Positions 54,834 through 63,945 of a stretch of DNA of 64,000 nucleotides are shown here, in pieces. The translations under genes were made by a program, and so were the position numbers. The notes beneath the pieces were generated by a model. That model did no database searches and had not been told where the DNA came from. It was given only the letters and a program-made list of their open reading frames with translations. Origin of the DNA: Leucobacter chromiiresistens (GTDB taxonomy: Bacteria > Actinomycetota > Actinomycetes > Actinomycetales > Microbacteriaceae). The stretch covers positions 62,001 through 126,000 of the forward strand of contig NZ_LDRK01000018.1 in the NCBI RefSeq assembly GCF_001477055.1. The letters run 5' to 3'. Position 1 is the stretch's first letter; each line of letters opens with the position of its first letter.

Positions 54834-56960
54834 TCACCCGTCGAAGACGCCCCGGTCGTCGAAGCGGAGCTTGAGCGCCTCGGGTCGGGCGCGCCCCGGC
54901 CCCCGGCCGCGCGCACGCGACGCCGATCCGGCCGCGTCGGCCACGAGCGCGCCGCGGAGGCGGCTCGCGACCTCCGCTCCGTGGCCGTAGTCGAACCGCA
55001 CGATCGCACGCACGAGTCCCGACGGGGTGCGCGCGGGGCCGCCGGACGGCAGCGGCGTGGGGCCGAGGTGATCGACGCCGGGGATCGACGCGAGCTGCTG
55101 CAGGGCCCGTTCGACCTCATCGGGCCCTCCGCTGACGCTCGCCACGCGCACCGCCGGCGGGTACCTCAGGGCGTGGCGGTCGCGCAGCTCGTCGTGCAGC
55201 CACTCCTCCACGCGCCCCGTGACGAACGCCCGCACCACCGGCCCGCCTCCGGATGCCATCAGGCAGAGGCCGTCGGGCGCCGTCAGCGCCGCGGCGTTCT
55301 CCCACCAGCGCAGGCAGTCCTCGCCGGCGCGCAGCGTCTCGATGCTGAGCAGGCGCTCCGCGTCGAGCAGCACCACCGCACGGTAGCCGCCCGCCGCAAG
55401 CGGCTCGGCGCCGCGGGTGGCGACCACGATCGCGGGTCGGGCGTCGACGCGCTCGCGCGGATGCTCGCCGTCGCTCAGCAGCACCCGCGCCCCCTCGAAC
55501 TGCCGCTCGAACTGCTCGACGGTGCGCCCGGATCCCATGCCGCGTTCGACGAGGCGGGTGCCGTCGCAGGTGCGGCAGTGCCAGTCGCTCGCGTACTCGC
55601 CGCACCAGCGGCAGGAGGCGCGGCCGATCACGCGGAAGCCGATCGGCCCGTTGCAGAAGCCGCACCGGGCGAGGTCGCCGCAGTCCTCGCAGACGGCGAC
55701 GGGCGCGTACCCGGGCGTGGCGACCTGCACGAGCACCGGTCCGGTGCGCAGCCCCTCCCGGATCGTCCGCGCCGCGAACTCGGGAACCCGGCCCGCGAAC
55801 GCGTCGGGGGCGAGCGCCGCGTCGGCGTGCACGACCCGCGCCCGTCGGGGCGGGTTGCGCTGCGCGCGCACGTAGCCCAGGTCGACGAGGCGCTGCACCT
55901 CGGCGCTCCGCGCGTGCGCCGCGAAGAACAGCCCAGCCGATTCCTGCTCGGCGCGCACCAGCGCCGCATCGCGCGCGTGCACGTAGGGCGAGAGCGGCTC
56001 GGCGAGCACGGGGTCGCCGTCGTCCCATATGATGATCGCGCCGAGGGCGTGGGCCGGCGCGTAGACCGCCGACCGGTTGCCGAGGATGATGCGCGGTTCC
56101 AGGTCTCGCGCGCGGAGGAACCCGGCGTAGCGCTCGGCGTTCGACTGGCGCGAGTCGACGCGCACGATGTCGTCGTGCCCGAGCGCAGCGAGTGCATCGC
56201 GCAGCTGATCGAGGTCTCGGTAGTCGGGGGCGACGAGGATCGCACTGCGCCCGAGCGCGTGCACCGCGATCGCGATGCGCGCCAACTGCGCGGCCCAGCC
56301 GCCGACCCATTCGCCCGTGTGCAGGCGGTCGGGTCCGTGGGATGCTGTGAGCGCGAGCCGGGAGCCGGCGATGAGCTGGGCGGCGATGTCGGCTTCGGCG
56401 CCCTCCTGCAGGGCCTCCAAGGCCTCCGGTGTGGCATCTTCCTCCGGCGCGGCGGCACCCTCGGACTCGGCGGCGCCCTCGGCCTCGGCGGCGTTCTCAG
56501 CCTCGGCGGACTGCTCCCGGGCAGCGGCCGCGGCGAGGTGCTGCTTCTCGACGCGCACCTGGCGCGCCGGAATCGCGAGGCGGAGGATGTCTCCTGCCGA
56601 TCCGCCCGCCCGGTCGGCGACCGCTCGTGCGAGGCGCCACACCGGAGCCGAGAGCAGCGGGACGAGCGTCACGAGGTCGGCGATCGGCGAGAGCTCACCG
56701 CCGAAATCGCTGCGCTCGGCGAACCCGATCACGTACCCGAACGTCTTCCGCTCCTTGGAGCGGAACGGCACGCGGACGCGCTGACCGACGCGGATGTCGT
56801 CCGCCAGTTCGGGCGGTATCGCGTAGTCGAACAGGTGGTCGAGCTGCGGAAGCGCCGAGTCGAGGAGGATCTTCGCGACGGGGCGGCCGTTCGCCGCCTC
56901 GGCGCTCGTGAAGGGCGAAGCGGGCGCGAACGGCGCGGCCGGCGCGCTCGGATCGGGCAT
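54834..56960 (-). CDS. priA: PriA-like primosomal protein N' without helicase ATP site
   Basis: 708 residues. PriA restarts collapsed replication forks. The 3'-DNA-binding domain (about 30-115) and the eight-Cys zinc region (CEDCGDLARCGFC, CRWCGEY, CRTC) are present, as is the C-terminal ALRYPPAVRVAS motif. The helicase motifs are not: no GxGKT Walker A is found, and the DEEH box is replaced by IIIWDDGD. This degenerate form is the rule in actinobacteria, so it probably acts as a loading scaffold rather than a helicase. An Ala/Glu-rich insertion (about 145-180) is lineage specific. ATG at 56960. Confidence 0.9.
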   Translation of the reverse strand: MPDPSAPAAPFAPASPFTSAEAANGRPVAKILLDSALPQLDHLFDYAIPPELADDIRVGQRVRVPFRSKERKTFGYVIGFAERSDFGGELSPIADLVTLVPLLSAPVWRLARAVADRAGGSAGDILRLAIPARQVRVEKQHLAAAAAREQSAEAENAAEAEGAAESEGAAAPEEDATPEALEALQEGAEADIAAQLIAGSRLALTASHGPDRLHTGEWVGGWAAQLARIAIAVHALGRSAILVAPDYRDLDQLRDALAALGHDDIVRVDSRQSNAERYAGFLRARDLEPRIILGNRSAVYAPAHALGAIIIWDDGDPVLAEPLSPYVHARDAALVRAEQESAGLFFAAHARSAEVQRLVDLGYVRAQRNPPRRARVVHADAALAPDAFAGRVPEFAARTIREGLRTGPVLVQVATPGYAPVAVCEDCGDLARCGFCNGPIGFRVIGRASCRWCGEYASDWHCRTCDGTRLVERGMGSGRTVEQFERQFEGARVLLSDGEHPRERVDARPAIVVATRGAEPLAAGGYRAVVLLDAERLLSIETLRAGEDCLRWWENAAALTAPDGLCLMASGGGPVVRAFVTGRVEEWLHDELRDRHALRYPPAVRVASVSGGPDEVERALQQLASIPGVDHLGPTPLPSGGPARTPSGLVRAIVRFDYGHGAEVASRLRGALVADAAGSASRARGRGPGRARPEALKLRFDDRGVFDG

Positions 56961-56969
56961 GCCGCGCGC

Positions 56970-58163
56970 CTACAGGCCCGCGGCGGCCCGCAGCTCGGCG
57001 ACGCGGGGGGTCGACTCCCAGGTGAACTCGGGCAGTTCGCGGCCGAAGTGACCGTAGGCGCTCGTGCGCGCGTAGACGGGCCGCAGCAGATCGAGATCTC
57101 GGATGATCGCCAGCGGGCGCAGGTCGAAGACCTCGCGCACTGCGCGCTCGATGCGGTCGAGAGGGACGGTCTCGGTACCGAACGTCTCGACGTACAACCC
57201 GACCGGGTGGGCGCGCCCGATGGCGTACGCCACCTGCAGCTCCGCGCGGGAGGCGAGCCCGGCCCGTACTACGTGCTTGGCGACCCAGCGCATCGCGTAC
57301 GCCGCCGAACGATCGACCTTCGAGGGGTCCTTGCCGCTGAAGGCACCCCCGCCGTGCCGGCTCGCCCCGCCGTAGGTGTCGATGATGATCTTGCGCCCCG
57401 TGAGCCCGGCATCTCCCATGGGGCCTCCGACGACGAAGGGACCGGCCGGGTTGATGAAGAGCTCGGCAGCCGCGCTGGAGAGCTCCACGCGCTCGAGCAC
57501 CGGGCGGATCACGAGCCGCTCGACGGCCTCGCGCAGCGCAGGCTGCGACATGCCCGCGTGGTGCTGCGTCGACACGACGATGGCCTCGACGCTGGCTGCG
57601 CGGTCTCCGTCGTAGCCGATGGTGACCTGCGTCTTGCCGTCGGGCCGCAGCTCGGGCAGCTCGCCGCTCTTGCGCACCTCCGTGAGCCGCTCCGCGAGTC
57701 GATGGGCGACCCAGCTCGGGAGGGGGTGCAGCTCGGGCGTCTCGTCCGTAGCGAAGCCGAACATGATGCCCTGGTCGCCCGCGCCCTGCTGGTTCAGCGC
57801 ATCATCCGCGTCGGCGCCGCTGCGCACCTCCAGCGACGTGTCCACGCCGCCGGCGATGTCCGGCGACTGCTGGCCGATCGACACCGACACGCCGCACGAC
57901 GACGCGTCGAAGCCCATCTCCGAGCTGGTGTACCCGATGTCGCGCACCGCCTCGCGCACCAGCTGCGGGATCTCGACGTACCCCGTGGTCGAGACCTCGC
58001 CCGCGACGTGCACGAGCCCCGTGGTCACGAGCGTCTCCACCGCCACCCGCGCCCCCGGATCCTGCGCGAGCATCGCGTCGAGGATGGTGTCGGAGATGCG
58101 ATCGCAAATCTTGTCGGGATGGCCCTCGGTGACGGACTCTGACGTGAACTGGCGAAGCGGCAC
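56970..58163 (-). CDS. metK: S-adenosylmethionine synthetase
   Basis: 397 residues. Makes SAM from methionine and ATP. Conserved motifs: [59 protein letters not shown] and [20 protein letters not shown] chose the GTG at 58163 ([11 protein letters not shown]), which has GAGGAG 6 bases upstream; the TTG at 58175 that would extend the frame is itself part of that ribosome-binding site. Confidence 0.97.
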   Translation of the reverse strand: MPLRQFTSESVTEGHPDKICDRISDTILDAMLAQDPGARVAVETLVTTGLVHVAGEVSTTGYVEIPQLVREAVRDIGYTSSEMGFDASSCGVSVSIGQQSPDIAGGVDTSLEVRSGADADDALNQQGAGDQGIMFGFATDETPELHPLPSWVAHRLAERLTEVRKSGELPELRPDGKTQVTIGYDGDRAASVEAIVVSTQHHAGMSQPALREAVERLVIRPVLERVELSSAAAELFINPAGPFVVGGPMGDAGLTGRKIIIDTYGGASRHGGGAFSGKDPSKVDRSAAYAMRWVAKHVVRAGLASRAELQVAYAIGRAHPVGLYVETFGTETVPLDRIERAVREVFDLRPLAIIRDLDLLRPVYARTSAYGHFGRELPEFTWESTPRVAELRAAAGL

Positions 58164-58214
58164 GGTGCTCCTCAAGGTAAAGGCTGACGGCGGACGGATG
58201 GAGCCGGAAACAGC

Positions 58215-58252
58215 GGTGGCGCCGGACCCTGTTCAGGGTATCCGACGCCACC
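58215..58252 (-). other. Long hairpin between rpoZ and metK
   Basis: On the minus strand GGTGGCG...ACCCTG pairs with CAGGGT...CGCCACC, interrupted by small mismatches, with an AA loop. It could end rpoZ transcription, protect mRNA or serve in metK control; I cannot match it to a SAM riboswitch class by eye and no T-run follows. Confidence 0.5.
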
Positions 58253-58279
58253 GACACTGCTCGTGAATGCAGCTGAAGA

Positions 58280-58567
58280 TTACACTTCCTCGAGCTCGTC
58301 CGGCGCGCTCGCCTCTGCGTCGCGACGCGTCATCGTGAGCTTGCCCTCGACGATCTCGTGCAGCGCGATCGACAGCGGCTTGTCGTCGACGGACGAATCG
58401 ACCAGCGGGCCGACGTTGTCGAACAGGTTGCCGTCGTGCAGATCCGTGTAGTAATCGTTGATCTGACGTGCACGCTGCGAGGCGAAGACCACCAAGGCGT
58501 ACTTCGAATCGACCTTCTCGAGCAGATCGTCGATGGGCGGGTCGATGATGCCGTTGGGATTGGCCAT
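58280..58567 (-). CDS. rpoZ: RNA polymerase omega subunit
   Basis: 95 residues. Omega helps assemble RNA polymerase. The sequence [20 protein letters not shown] and [17 protein letters not shown] is diagnostic of the actinobacterial protein. The ATG at 58567 has GAGGAG 7 bases upstream; an upstream GTG at 58573 adds two residues. Confidence 0.96.
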   Translation of the reverse strand: MANPNGIIDPPIDDLLEKVDSKYALVVFASQRARQINDYYTDLHDGNLFDNVGPLVDSSVDDKPLSIALHEIVEGKLTMTRRDAEASAPDELEEV

Positions 58568-58633
58568 GTACACACTCCTCTAGTTGACCGTCCCATCCTA
58601 CCCGAGGTTTCGGCGCTTCGCTGGGCGCACCCC

Positions 58634-59281
58634 TCAGCCGAGCAGAGATCGCACGAGCACATGCCCGCGCGGGGTGCGCAGCCGCACCCAGGTCAGCGAC
58701 CGGGCGACCTCGACGGTCGGCGCATCCTTCAGGAAGCCCATGGCCTCGGCGGCGAAGGCGGCGGCCGCCGGAATTCCGGGCGCCATCTCCAGCCCCCAGA
58801 CCGATGCGCGCACGCGATGCACGACCGCCTCACCCGGGTCGGCCGGGAGCAGTGCGGCGACGCGCTCGATCCCCTCCGCCGCGACCGAGCCGAGCGACGG
58901 CCCGTCCAGGGCGCCCTGCGGCATCCACCCGGAGGTCGGCGGCAGCACACCCGCCCAGGCCGCCAGCGCGCTCGCATCCGGCAGGTCGAGCCGTCGACCG
59001 GAGAATCCCAACCGCGCGATGCGATCGAGCAGGGCACGGCCCGGCACGGTCGCGTCGACGGGCGCACCCGGATCCTCGGCGAGCCCGAAGGCCCGCATCA
59101 CGAGCACGACGGGCACGGAGTCCGTGATGCCCCGCGGAGCCTGCACGCACCCGTACACCGCGAGTGCGCGCCCCCGCGACACCATGCGCACGTCCGGCTG
59201 TCCGGCGCGCAGCAGACGTTCGAGGAAGACGCGGAGATCGTCTCGCGTGGCGGCGTCGGAGAGCTCAAGCGTCACGGGCAT
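58634..59281 (-). CDS. Conserved hypothetical protein upstream of rpoZ
   Basis: 215 residues, Ala/Leu/Arg-rich and soluble, with no membrane segment. I do not recognise the family; no catalytic motifs stand out. The N-terminus MPVTLELSDAATRDDLRVFL reads as a real start, and an ATG at 59434 would run into GC-rich repeat sequence (ASLRSA/HR repeats) and is not credible. It lies 66 bases upstream of rpoZ on the same strand. Confidence 0.7.
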   Translation of the reverse strand: MPVTLELSDAATRDDLRVFLERLLRAGQPDVRMVSRGRALAVYGCVQAPRGITDSVPVVLVMRAFGLAEDPGAPVDATVPGRALLDRIARLGFSGRRLDLPDASALAAWAGVLPPTSGWMPQGALDGPSLGSVAAEGIERVAALLPADPGEAVVHRVRASVWGLEMAPGIPAAAAFAAEAMGFLKDAPTVEVARSLTWVRLRTPRGHVLVRSLLG

Positions 59282-59314
59282 GACGCCCGAGTCTACCGGC
59301 CGGAGATCCGCCGG

Positions 59315-59392
59315 GCGATGCGGAGCGGCGGAGCGCAGCGACGCGGAGCGCAGTGATGCGCAGCGATGCGGAGCGGCGGAGCGCAGCGACGC
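59315..59392. repeat. Imperfect GC-rich repeat with two 30-bp copies
   Basis: A 30-bp unit starting GCGATGCGGAGCGGCGGAGC recurs exactly at 59315-59344 and 59363-59392. The 18 bases between them (GGAGCGCAGTGATGCGCA) are a degenerate copy of part of it. The repeat fills the gap between the hypothetical gene (minus) and the TesB gene (plus), close to both starts, so it may influence the divergent promoters. Confidence 0.75.
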
Positions 59393-59457
59393 AGCAGACG
59401 CGCACCGGCGCATAGACTGAGGGCACCGATTCACATCGCGCCGACAACGGAGGATCC

Positions 59458-60339
59458 ATGACCGCGTCGCAAGGTCTCCTGGACATGCTCACCGTCATCG
59501 ACTCGGGAGCGCGCACGCGCGAGGACATCCTCATCGGCCCGCCGCTGCCCACGCCGCACGGCCGCTCCTTCGGCGGGCAGGTGCTCGGGCAGGCGATCGC
59601 GGCAGCCGGGAGCACCGCGCCGCGCGACCGCGAGATCCACTCGATGCACGGCTACTTCCTGCGCCCCGGCGATGCCGATGCCAGCATGACCTTCGAGGTG
59701 GATCGCCTGCACGACGGCCGATCCTTCTCCACCCGCCGAGTGCAGGCCTACCAGCACGGCGAAGCGCGGATGTCGATGATCGCGTCGTTCCAGACCGACG
59801 ACCCCGGGCTCGAGCATCAGGAGCGGCTCGACCTCTCCGGGATCCCCGACCCCGAGTCGCTGCCGACGGTGTGGGACAAGTACGGGCATCTCTCGGGCAA
59901 TGGTCGTGCGTCGTGGGTGCTCGACCGCCCCTTCGACTTCCGCTACGTCGAATCCGACATCATTCTGCAGGTGGCCGAGCGCACCTCCCGGCAGCGCGTC
60001 TGGATGCGGAGCCGGGAGGCGTTCGACGCCTCTCCGCTGCTCAACGCCGCGGCGCTCGCCTTCGGCAGCGACTACCTGCTGCTCGAGCCCGTGGCGCGTC
60101 GGCACGGCCTCCCCTGGGCGACGCCGGGAATGCGGGCGGCCAGCCTCGATCACGCGATGTGGTTCCATCGACCGTTCCGCGTGGACGAGTGGCTGCTCTA
60201 CGAGCTCGACTCCCCGACTTCCCAGGGCGGGCGGGGCCTCGCCCGCGGCCGCTTCTACGACCGCGACGGCGTCCACGTCGCGACGGTCGCTCAGGAGAGC
60301 ATGATGCGGCTCCCCGCGATCCCGCAGCAGGACGCGTAG
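59458..60339 (+). CDS. tesB: Acyl-CoA thioesterase II (TesB)
   Basis: 293 residues. A double hotdog thioesterase that hydrolyses medium/long-chain acyl-CoA. Features: RSFGGQVLGQAIAAAG, HSMHGYFLRPGDAD, DGRSFSTRRVQA in the N-terminal hotdog, and the C-terminal catalytic motifs AASLDHAMWFH (Asp) and VATVAQESMMR (Gln). The ATG at 59458 has GGAGG 5 bases upstream. It converges with the 4HBT-type thioesterase 24 bases downstream. Confidence 0.93.
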   Translation: MTASQGLLDMLTVIDSGARTREDILIGPPLPTPHGRSFGGQVLGQAIAAAGSTAPRDREIHSMHGYFLRPGDADASMTFEVDRLHDGRSFSTRRVQAYQHGEARMSMIASFQTDDPGLEHQERLDLSGIPDPESLPTVWDKYGHLSGNGRASWVLDRPFDFRYVESDIILQVAERTSRQRVWMRSREAFDASPLLNAAALAFGSDYLLLEPVARRHGLPWATPGMRAASLDHAMWFHRPFRVDEWLLYELDSPTSQGGRGLARGRFYDRDGVHVATVAQESMMRLPAIPQQDA

Positions 60340-60363
60340 CGGGCGCACGGCTCGCAGCCGCGC

Positions 60364-60831
60364 TCAGGTGCGGCGCAGCTCCAGCGGCGCATCCGTCCAC
60401 TCGCCGACCGAGGCGCGGCCCGCATCCGAGAGGCGGATCGGCCGCAGCGTCTCCCCGTCGACGATCACGATGTGCGAGATGGCGCGGGCCACCACCGAGC
60501 GGTCGGCGGCGGCGCCGTCCACGACCTCGTAGTGCACCTCCAGGCTCGATCCTCCGAGCCGCCCGATCCAGAGCTCCACGGTGATCGGGTGCTCGGAGTA
60601 CTCGAGCACCCGGAGGTACTCGATCTGCTGACCCGCGACGAGCATCTTCGGCCCGTGCGGATCATCGCTGCGGAAGTGCCGCTCCATGCCGGTGCGCTCC
60701 CGGCCGGAGCCGAGCCAGAACGTTCGCACCCGGGCCTCCTCGAGGAAGCGCGCGAAGGCGACGTTGTTCACGTGGCCGTACGCGTCCTGGTCGGCCCAGC
60801 GCAGCTCCATGTCGATGCGGGCGCGTGCCAT
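60364..60831 (-). CDS. 4-hydroxybenzoyl-CoA thioesterase-family protein
   Basis: 155 residues. A single hotdog domain with the catalytic motif WADQDAYGHVNNVAFARFLEEAR, as in YbgC/FcbC thioesterases; the Asp of QDAYGHVNN is the expected nucleophile. Substrate unknown. It follows ettA on the same strand after a terminator hairpin, so it may have its own promoter. Confidence 0.88.
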   Translation of the reverse strand: MARARIDMELRWADQDAYGHVNNVAFARFLEEARVRTFWLGSGRERTGMERHFRSDDPHGPKMLVAGQQIEYLRVLEYSEHPITVELWIGRLGGSSLEVHYEVVDGAAADRSVVARAISHIVIVDGETLRPIRLSDAGRASVGEWTDAPLELRRT

Positions 60832-60869
60832 TCCGCCTCCTCTCGTGTGCGCCGCCGATCGGGCGGCGG

Positions 60870-60903
60870 CGAGGAGGGCGCCGGGCCGGCGGCGCCCTCC
60901 TCG
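60870..60903 (-). terminator. Hairpin terminator after ettA
   Basis: Perfect 14-bp arms CGAGGAGGGCGCCG (60870-60883) and CGGCGCCCTCCTCG (60890-60903) with a GGCCGG loop, 9 bases after the ettA stop. Confidence 0.7.
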
Positions 60904-60911
60904 CTCGTCGA

Positions 60912-62594
60912 CTAGTCGCGCGTGAGCTTCCGGTAGGTGACGCGGGAGGGCTTCGCCGCCTCCACGCCCAGGCGCTCGATCTTGTTCGCCTCGTAGGCCT
61001 CGAAGTTGCCCTCGTACCAGTACCAGTTCGCGGGTTCCTCCTCGGTTCCCTCGTAGGCGAGGATGTGCGTGGCGATCCGGTCCAGGAACCACCGGTCGTG
61101 CGTGATGACCACCGCGCAACCGGGGAACTCGAGCAGAGCGTTCTCGAGGCTGGTGAGCGTCTCGACGTCGAGGTCGTTGGTCGGCTCGTCGAGCAGCAGC
61201 AGGTTGCCGCCCTGCTTCAGCGTCAGCGCGAGGTTCAGACGGTTGCGCTCACCGCCCGAGAGCACCCCGGCGGGCTTCTGCTGATCCGGCCCCTTGAACC
61301 CGAACGTGGAGACGTACGCGCGCGACGGGATCTCGACGTTGCCGACCTTCATGTAGTCGAGACCCTCGGAGACGACCTCCCAGACGGTCTTCTTCGGATC
61401 GATGCCGCCGCGCGTCTGGTCGACGTAGCTCAGCTTGACCGTCTCGCCGATCTTCAGCTCGCCGCCGTCGAGGGGCTCGATGCCGACGATCGTCTTGAAC
61501 AGCGTCGTCTTACCCACGCCGTTCGGTCCGATGATGCCGACGATGCCGTTGCGCGGCAGCGAGAAGGAGAGTCCGTCGATCAGCGTGCGGCCGTCGAAGC
61601 CCTTGTTGAGGTTCTTCGCCTCGAGCACCACGTTGCCGAGGCGCGGGCCGGCGGGGATCTGGATCTCCTCGAAGTCGAGCTTCCGCGTGCGCTCGGCCTC
61701 CGTCGCCATCTCCTCGTACCGGGCGAGACGCGCCTTCGACTTCGCCTGGCGTCCCTTCGCGTTGGTGCGCACCCACTCCAGCTCCTCCTTGAGGCGCTTC
61801 TGGAGCTTCTGGTCCTTCTTGCCCTGCACCTCGAGGCGCGCGGCCTTCTGCTCGAGGTACGTCGAGTAGTTGCCCTCGTAGGGGTAGAGCCGACCGCGAT
61901 CGACCTCGCAGATCCACGTCGCGACGTGGTCGAGGAAGTAACGGTCGTGCGTCACGGCCATGACGGCGCCGGGGTACTTCGCGAGGTGCTGCTCGAGCCA
62001 GAGCACGCTCTCGGCGTCGAGGTGGTTCGTGGGCTCGTCGAGGAGCAGCAGGTCGGGCTTCTCGAGCAGCAGCTTGCAGAGCGCGACGCGGCGCTTCTCG
62101 CCGCCGGAGAGGTGCGAGACGATCGCGTCGGCCGGCGGGCAGCGGAGGGCATCCATCGCCTGTTCGAGCTGGCTGTCGAGGTCCCAGCCGTCGACGGCGT
62201 CGATGGCCTCCTGCAGCTCCCCCATCTCCGGGAGCAGCTTGTCGTAGTCGGCGTCGGGATCGGCCATCTCGAGCGAGATCTCGTTGAACCGGTCGAGCTT
62301 GCCCTTGATCTCGGCGACGCCCTGCTGCACGTTCTCGAGCACCGTGGCATTCTCGTCGAGCTCGGGCTCCTGCATCAGGATGCCCACGGAGTACCCCGGG
62401 GTGAGGTGAGCCTCGCCGTTCGACGGCGTGTCGAGCCCCGCCATGATCTTCAGGATCGTCGACTTTCCGGCGCCGTTCGGGCCGACGACGCCGATCTTCG
62501 CGCCGGGCAAGAACGCCATGGTGACGTCGTCGAGAATCACCTTGTCGCCGTGCGCCTTGCGCGCGCGGACCATCTGGTAAATGTACTCAGCCAT
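60912..62594 (-). CDS. ettA: Energy-dependent translational throttle protein EttA
   Basis: 560 residues. ABC-F protein that binds the ribosomal E site and gates entry into elongation by the ATP/ADP ratio. Two ABC domains: Walker A GPNGAGKST (38-46) and GPNGVGKTT, signatures LSGGEKRR and LSGGERNR, and Walker B LLLLDEPTNHLD and LLLLDEPTNDLD. The EttA arm, the linker with a Lys-rich KKDQKLQKRLKEELEW, and a C-terminal VTYRKLTRD typical of EttA are present. The ATG at 62594 follows a GGGCGC/GCGCCC hairpin (62605-62620). Confidence 0.95.
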   Translation of the reverse strand: MAEYIYQMVRARKAHGDKVILDDVTMAFLPGAKIGVVGPNGAGKSTILKIMAGLDTPSNGEAHLTPGYSVGILMQEPELDENATVLENVQQGVAEIKGKLDRFNEISLEMADPDADYDKLLPEMGELQEAIDAVDGWDLDSQLEQAMDALRCPPADAIVSHLSGGEKRRVALCKLLLEKPDLLLLDEPTNHLDAESVLWLEQHLAKYPGAVMAVTHDRYFLDHVATWICEVDRGRLYPYEGNYSTYLEQKAARLEVQGKKDQKLQKRLKEELEWVRTNAKGRQAKSKARLARYEEMATEAERTRKLDFEEIQIPAGPRLGNVVLEAKNLNKGFDGRTLIDGLSFSLPRNGIVGIIGPNGVGKTTLFKTIVGIEPLDGGELKIGETVKLSYVDQTRGGIDPKKTVWEVVSEGLDYMKVGNVEIPSRAYVSTFGFKGPDQQKPAGVLSGGERNRLNLALTLKQGGNLLLLDEPTNDLDVETLTSLENALLEFPGCAVVITHDRWFLDRIATHILAYEGTEEEPANWYWYEGNFEAYEANKIERLGVEAAKPSRVTYRKLTRD

Positions 62595-62683
62595 ATACAC
62601 ACTCGGGCGCACAGGCGCCCCGAACTCCCTTATTGGAATGGTGGGTTGCGGATCGCCACCACTCTACCGCGCCGGCGCGGACC

Positions 62684-63172
62684 TCAGCCGATCGGCGCCG
62701 TCTCGCCGATGAGGCAGATGTCGCCCGCCGGTCCGACGGCCGGCTCGTTCCGCGCCACGAAACTGCGGTCCTCTGCCACGACCTGCCCGATGAGGCAGTC
62801 GGATCCGATGCGCACGGACACGAAGATGTTGTCGGCCGGCAGGTTGGTCTTGCTCTGGTCGAAGCTGACCTGCATCGCCGCACGATCGAATCCGGCGTCG
62901 GCCACCGCCTGCACGATCGGGGCGCCCTGCACGGGCTCCGTCCCCGCGCTGAAGACGCGCAGCACCTCGGTGAAGTACGGCAGATTCTCCTCGGCGGTGC
63001 CGCCGGGAACGAACTCCGGCGCGGTCTCGGGCGCGGGGGCCTCGGTGCGCTCCGGGGTCTCCGGCTGCGGGCCCTCGAGCAGGGCGCAGCCGCTCAGCAG
63101 TGCAGTGCTGAGACCGAGGGCGAGGCACGCGAGCGCGGCGGGACGACGGCGGGAGATCGAGGCAACAGGCAC
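62684..63172 (-). CDS. DUF6993-type lipoprotein, unknown function
   Basis: 162 residues. Lipoprotein signal LGLSTALLSGCALLEG with the lipobox Cys at about 29, then a Pro/Glu-rich linker and a C-terminal globular domain with two Cys in SDCLIGQ and DICLIGE, probably a disulfide. It resembles the DUF6993 proteins of Microbacteriaceae. GTG start at 63172; TACACT 6 bases upstream suggests a leaderless transcript. Confidence 0.8.
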   Translation of the reverse strand: MPVASISRRRPAALACLALGLSTALLSGCALLEGPQPETPERTEAPAPETAPEFVPGGTAEENLPYFTEVLRVFSAGTEPVQGAPIVQAVADAGFDRAAMQVSFDQSKTNLPADNIFVSVRIGSDCLIGQVVAEDRSFVARNEPAVGPAGDICLIGETAPIG

Positions 63173-63390
63173 GGCCCCAGTGTACGCACTCCGACTTCGG
63201 ACGCCCGATACTCGCTCACAGTTTCACTTCCGGCGGTGACCCGCGCATCGCTCCACAGATCGCTGCTTCCGCCACGGCGCGACAGGCTCGCCGGGGCAGG
63301 CTGAAGGCGAACGGGCGGATCGGACTCCGCACGGCACGGTCCGCCCGATCACCCCATCCCCGCCCTCAGGGCTCAGCGAAGGAGCGCACC

Positions 63391-63945
63391 ATGTCCACCA
63401 CTGTCACCGTCATCGGCACGATCGCCACCGATCCGCGCACCATCAGCGCACCAGGGAAGGCGACATTCTGCACGCTCCGCCTCGCCAGCACCGACCGCAG
63501 GTTCGACCGCGAGCAGAACCAGTGGGTCGATGGCGAGACCAACTGGTTCACGGTCAACGCCTTCCGCAGCCTGGCGTCGCACGCCGGCGCGTCCTTCCAG
63601 AAAGGGCAGCGGGTCGTCGTGCACGGCCGCCTCCGCGTGCGCAGGTGGGAGACCGACGAGAAGTCGGGCACCAGCGTCGAGATCGAAGCCGACGCGATCG
63701 GGCACGACCTGCGCTGGGGCGTCACCGCCTTCAGCAAGCGAACGCCCGCCGAGCCCGAAACGGGCGACAACCCCGATCCGGAGACCAGCGACCGCCGCGA
63801 GGAGCTCGCAGCAGCCGTTTCCAGCGCGACGCCGCACGGCTGGCCGGGTGAGGCATCCGAGCCGGGGGCCCAGCAGAGCCCCGACACCGAATCAGATGCC
63901 GGGGCTCCCGCCTCAGGCGCGAACGCGCTGCGGTCGGCTGCTTAA
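63391..63945 (+). CDS. ssb: Single-stranded DNA-binding protein (SSB paralogue)
   Basis: 184 residues. OB-fold SSB domain (about 1-115) with TVTVIGTIATDPRTI, FCTLRLASTDRRFDRE, TNWFTVNAFRSLASHAGASFQKGQRVVVHGRL and the strand VEIEADAIGHDLRWG. The C-terminal tail is Pro/Glu/Ser-rich but ends in NALRSAA, without the acidic DDDIPF-type tip that recruits other proteins. This suggests a paralogue (SsbB-like) rather than the main replicative SSB. The ATG at 63391 has GGAGCGCACC upstream. Confidence 0.9.
   Translation: MSTTVTVIGTIATDPRTISAPGKATFCTLRLASTDRRFDREQNQWVDGETNWFTVNAFRSLASHAGASFQKGQRVVVHGRLRVRRWETDEKSGTSVEIEADAIGHDLRWGVTAFSKRTPAEPETGDNPDPETSDRREELAAAVSSATPHGWPGEASEPGAQQSPDTESDAGAPASGANALRSAA

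Noticed and set aside
59282-59434. N-terminal extension of the hypothetical gene upstream of rpoZ
   Set aside because: The added residues are encoded by the GC-rich repeat (SLRSA/PHR-like pattern) and no ribosome-binding site is present; the ATG at 59281 is better.
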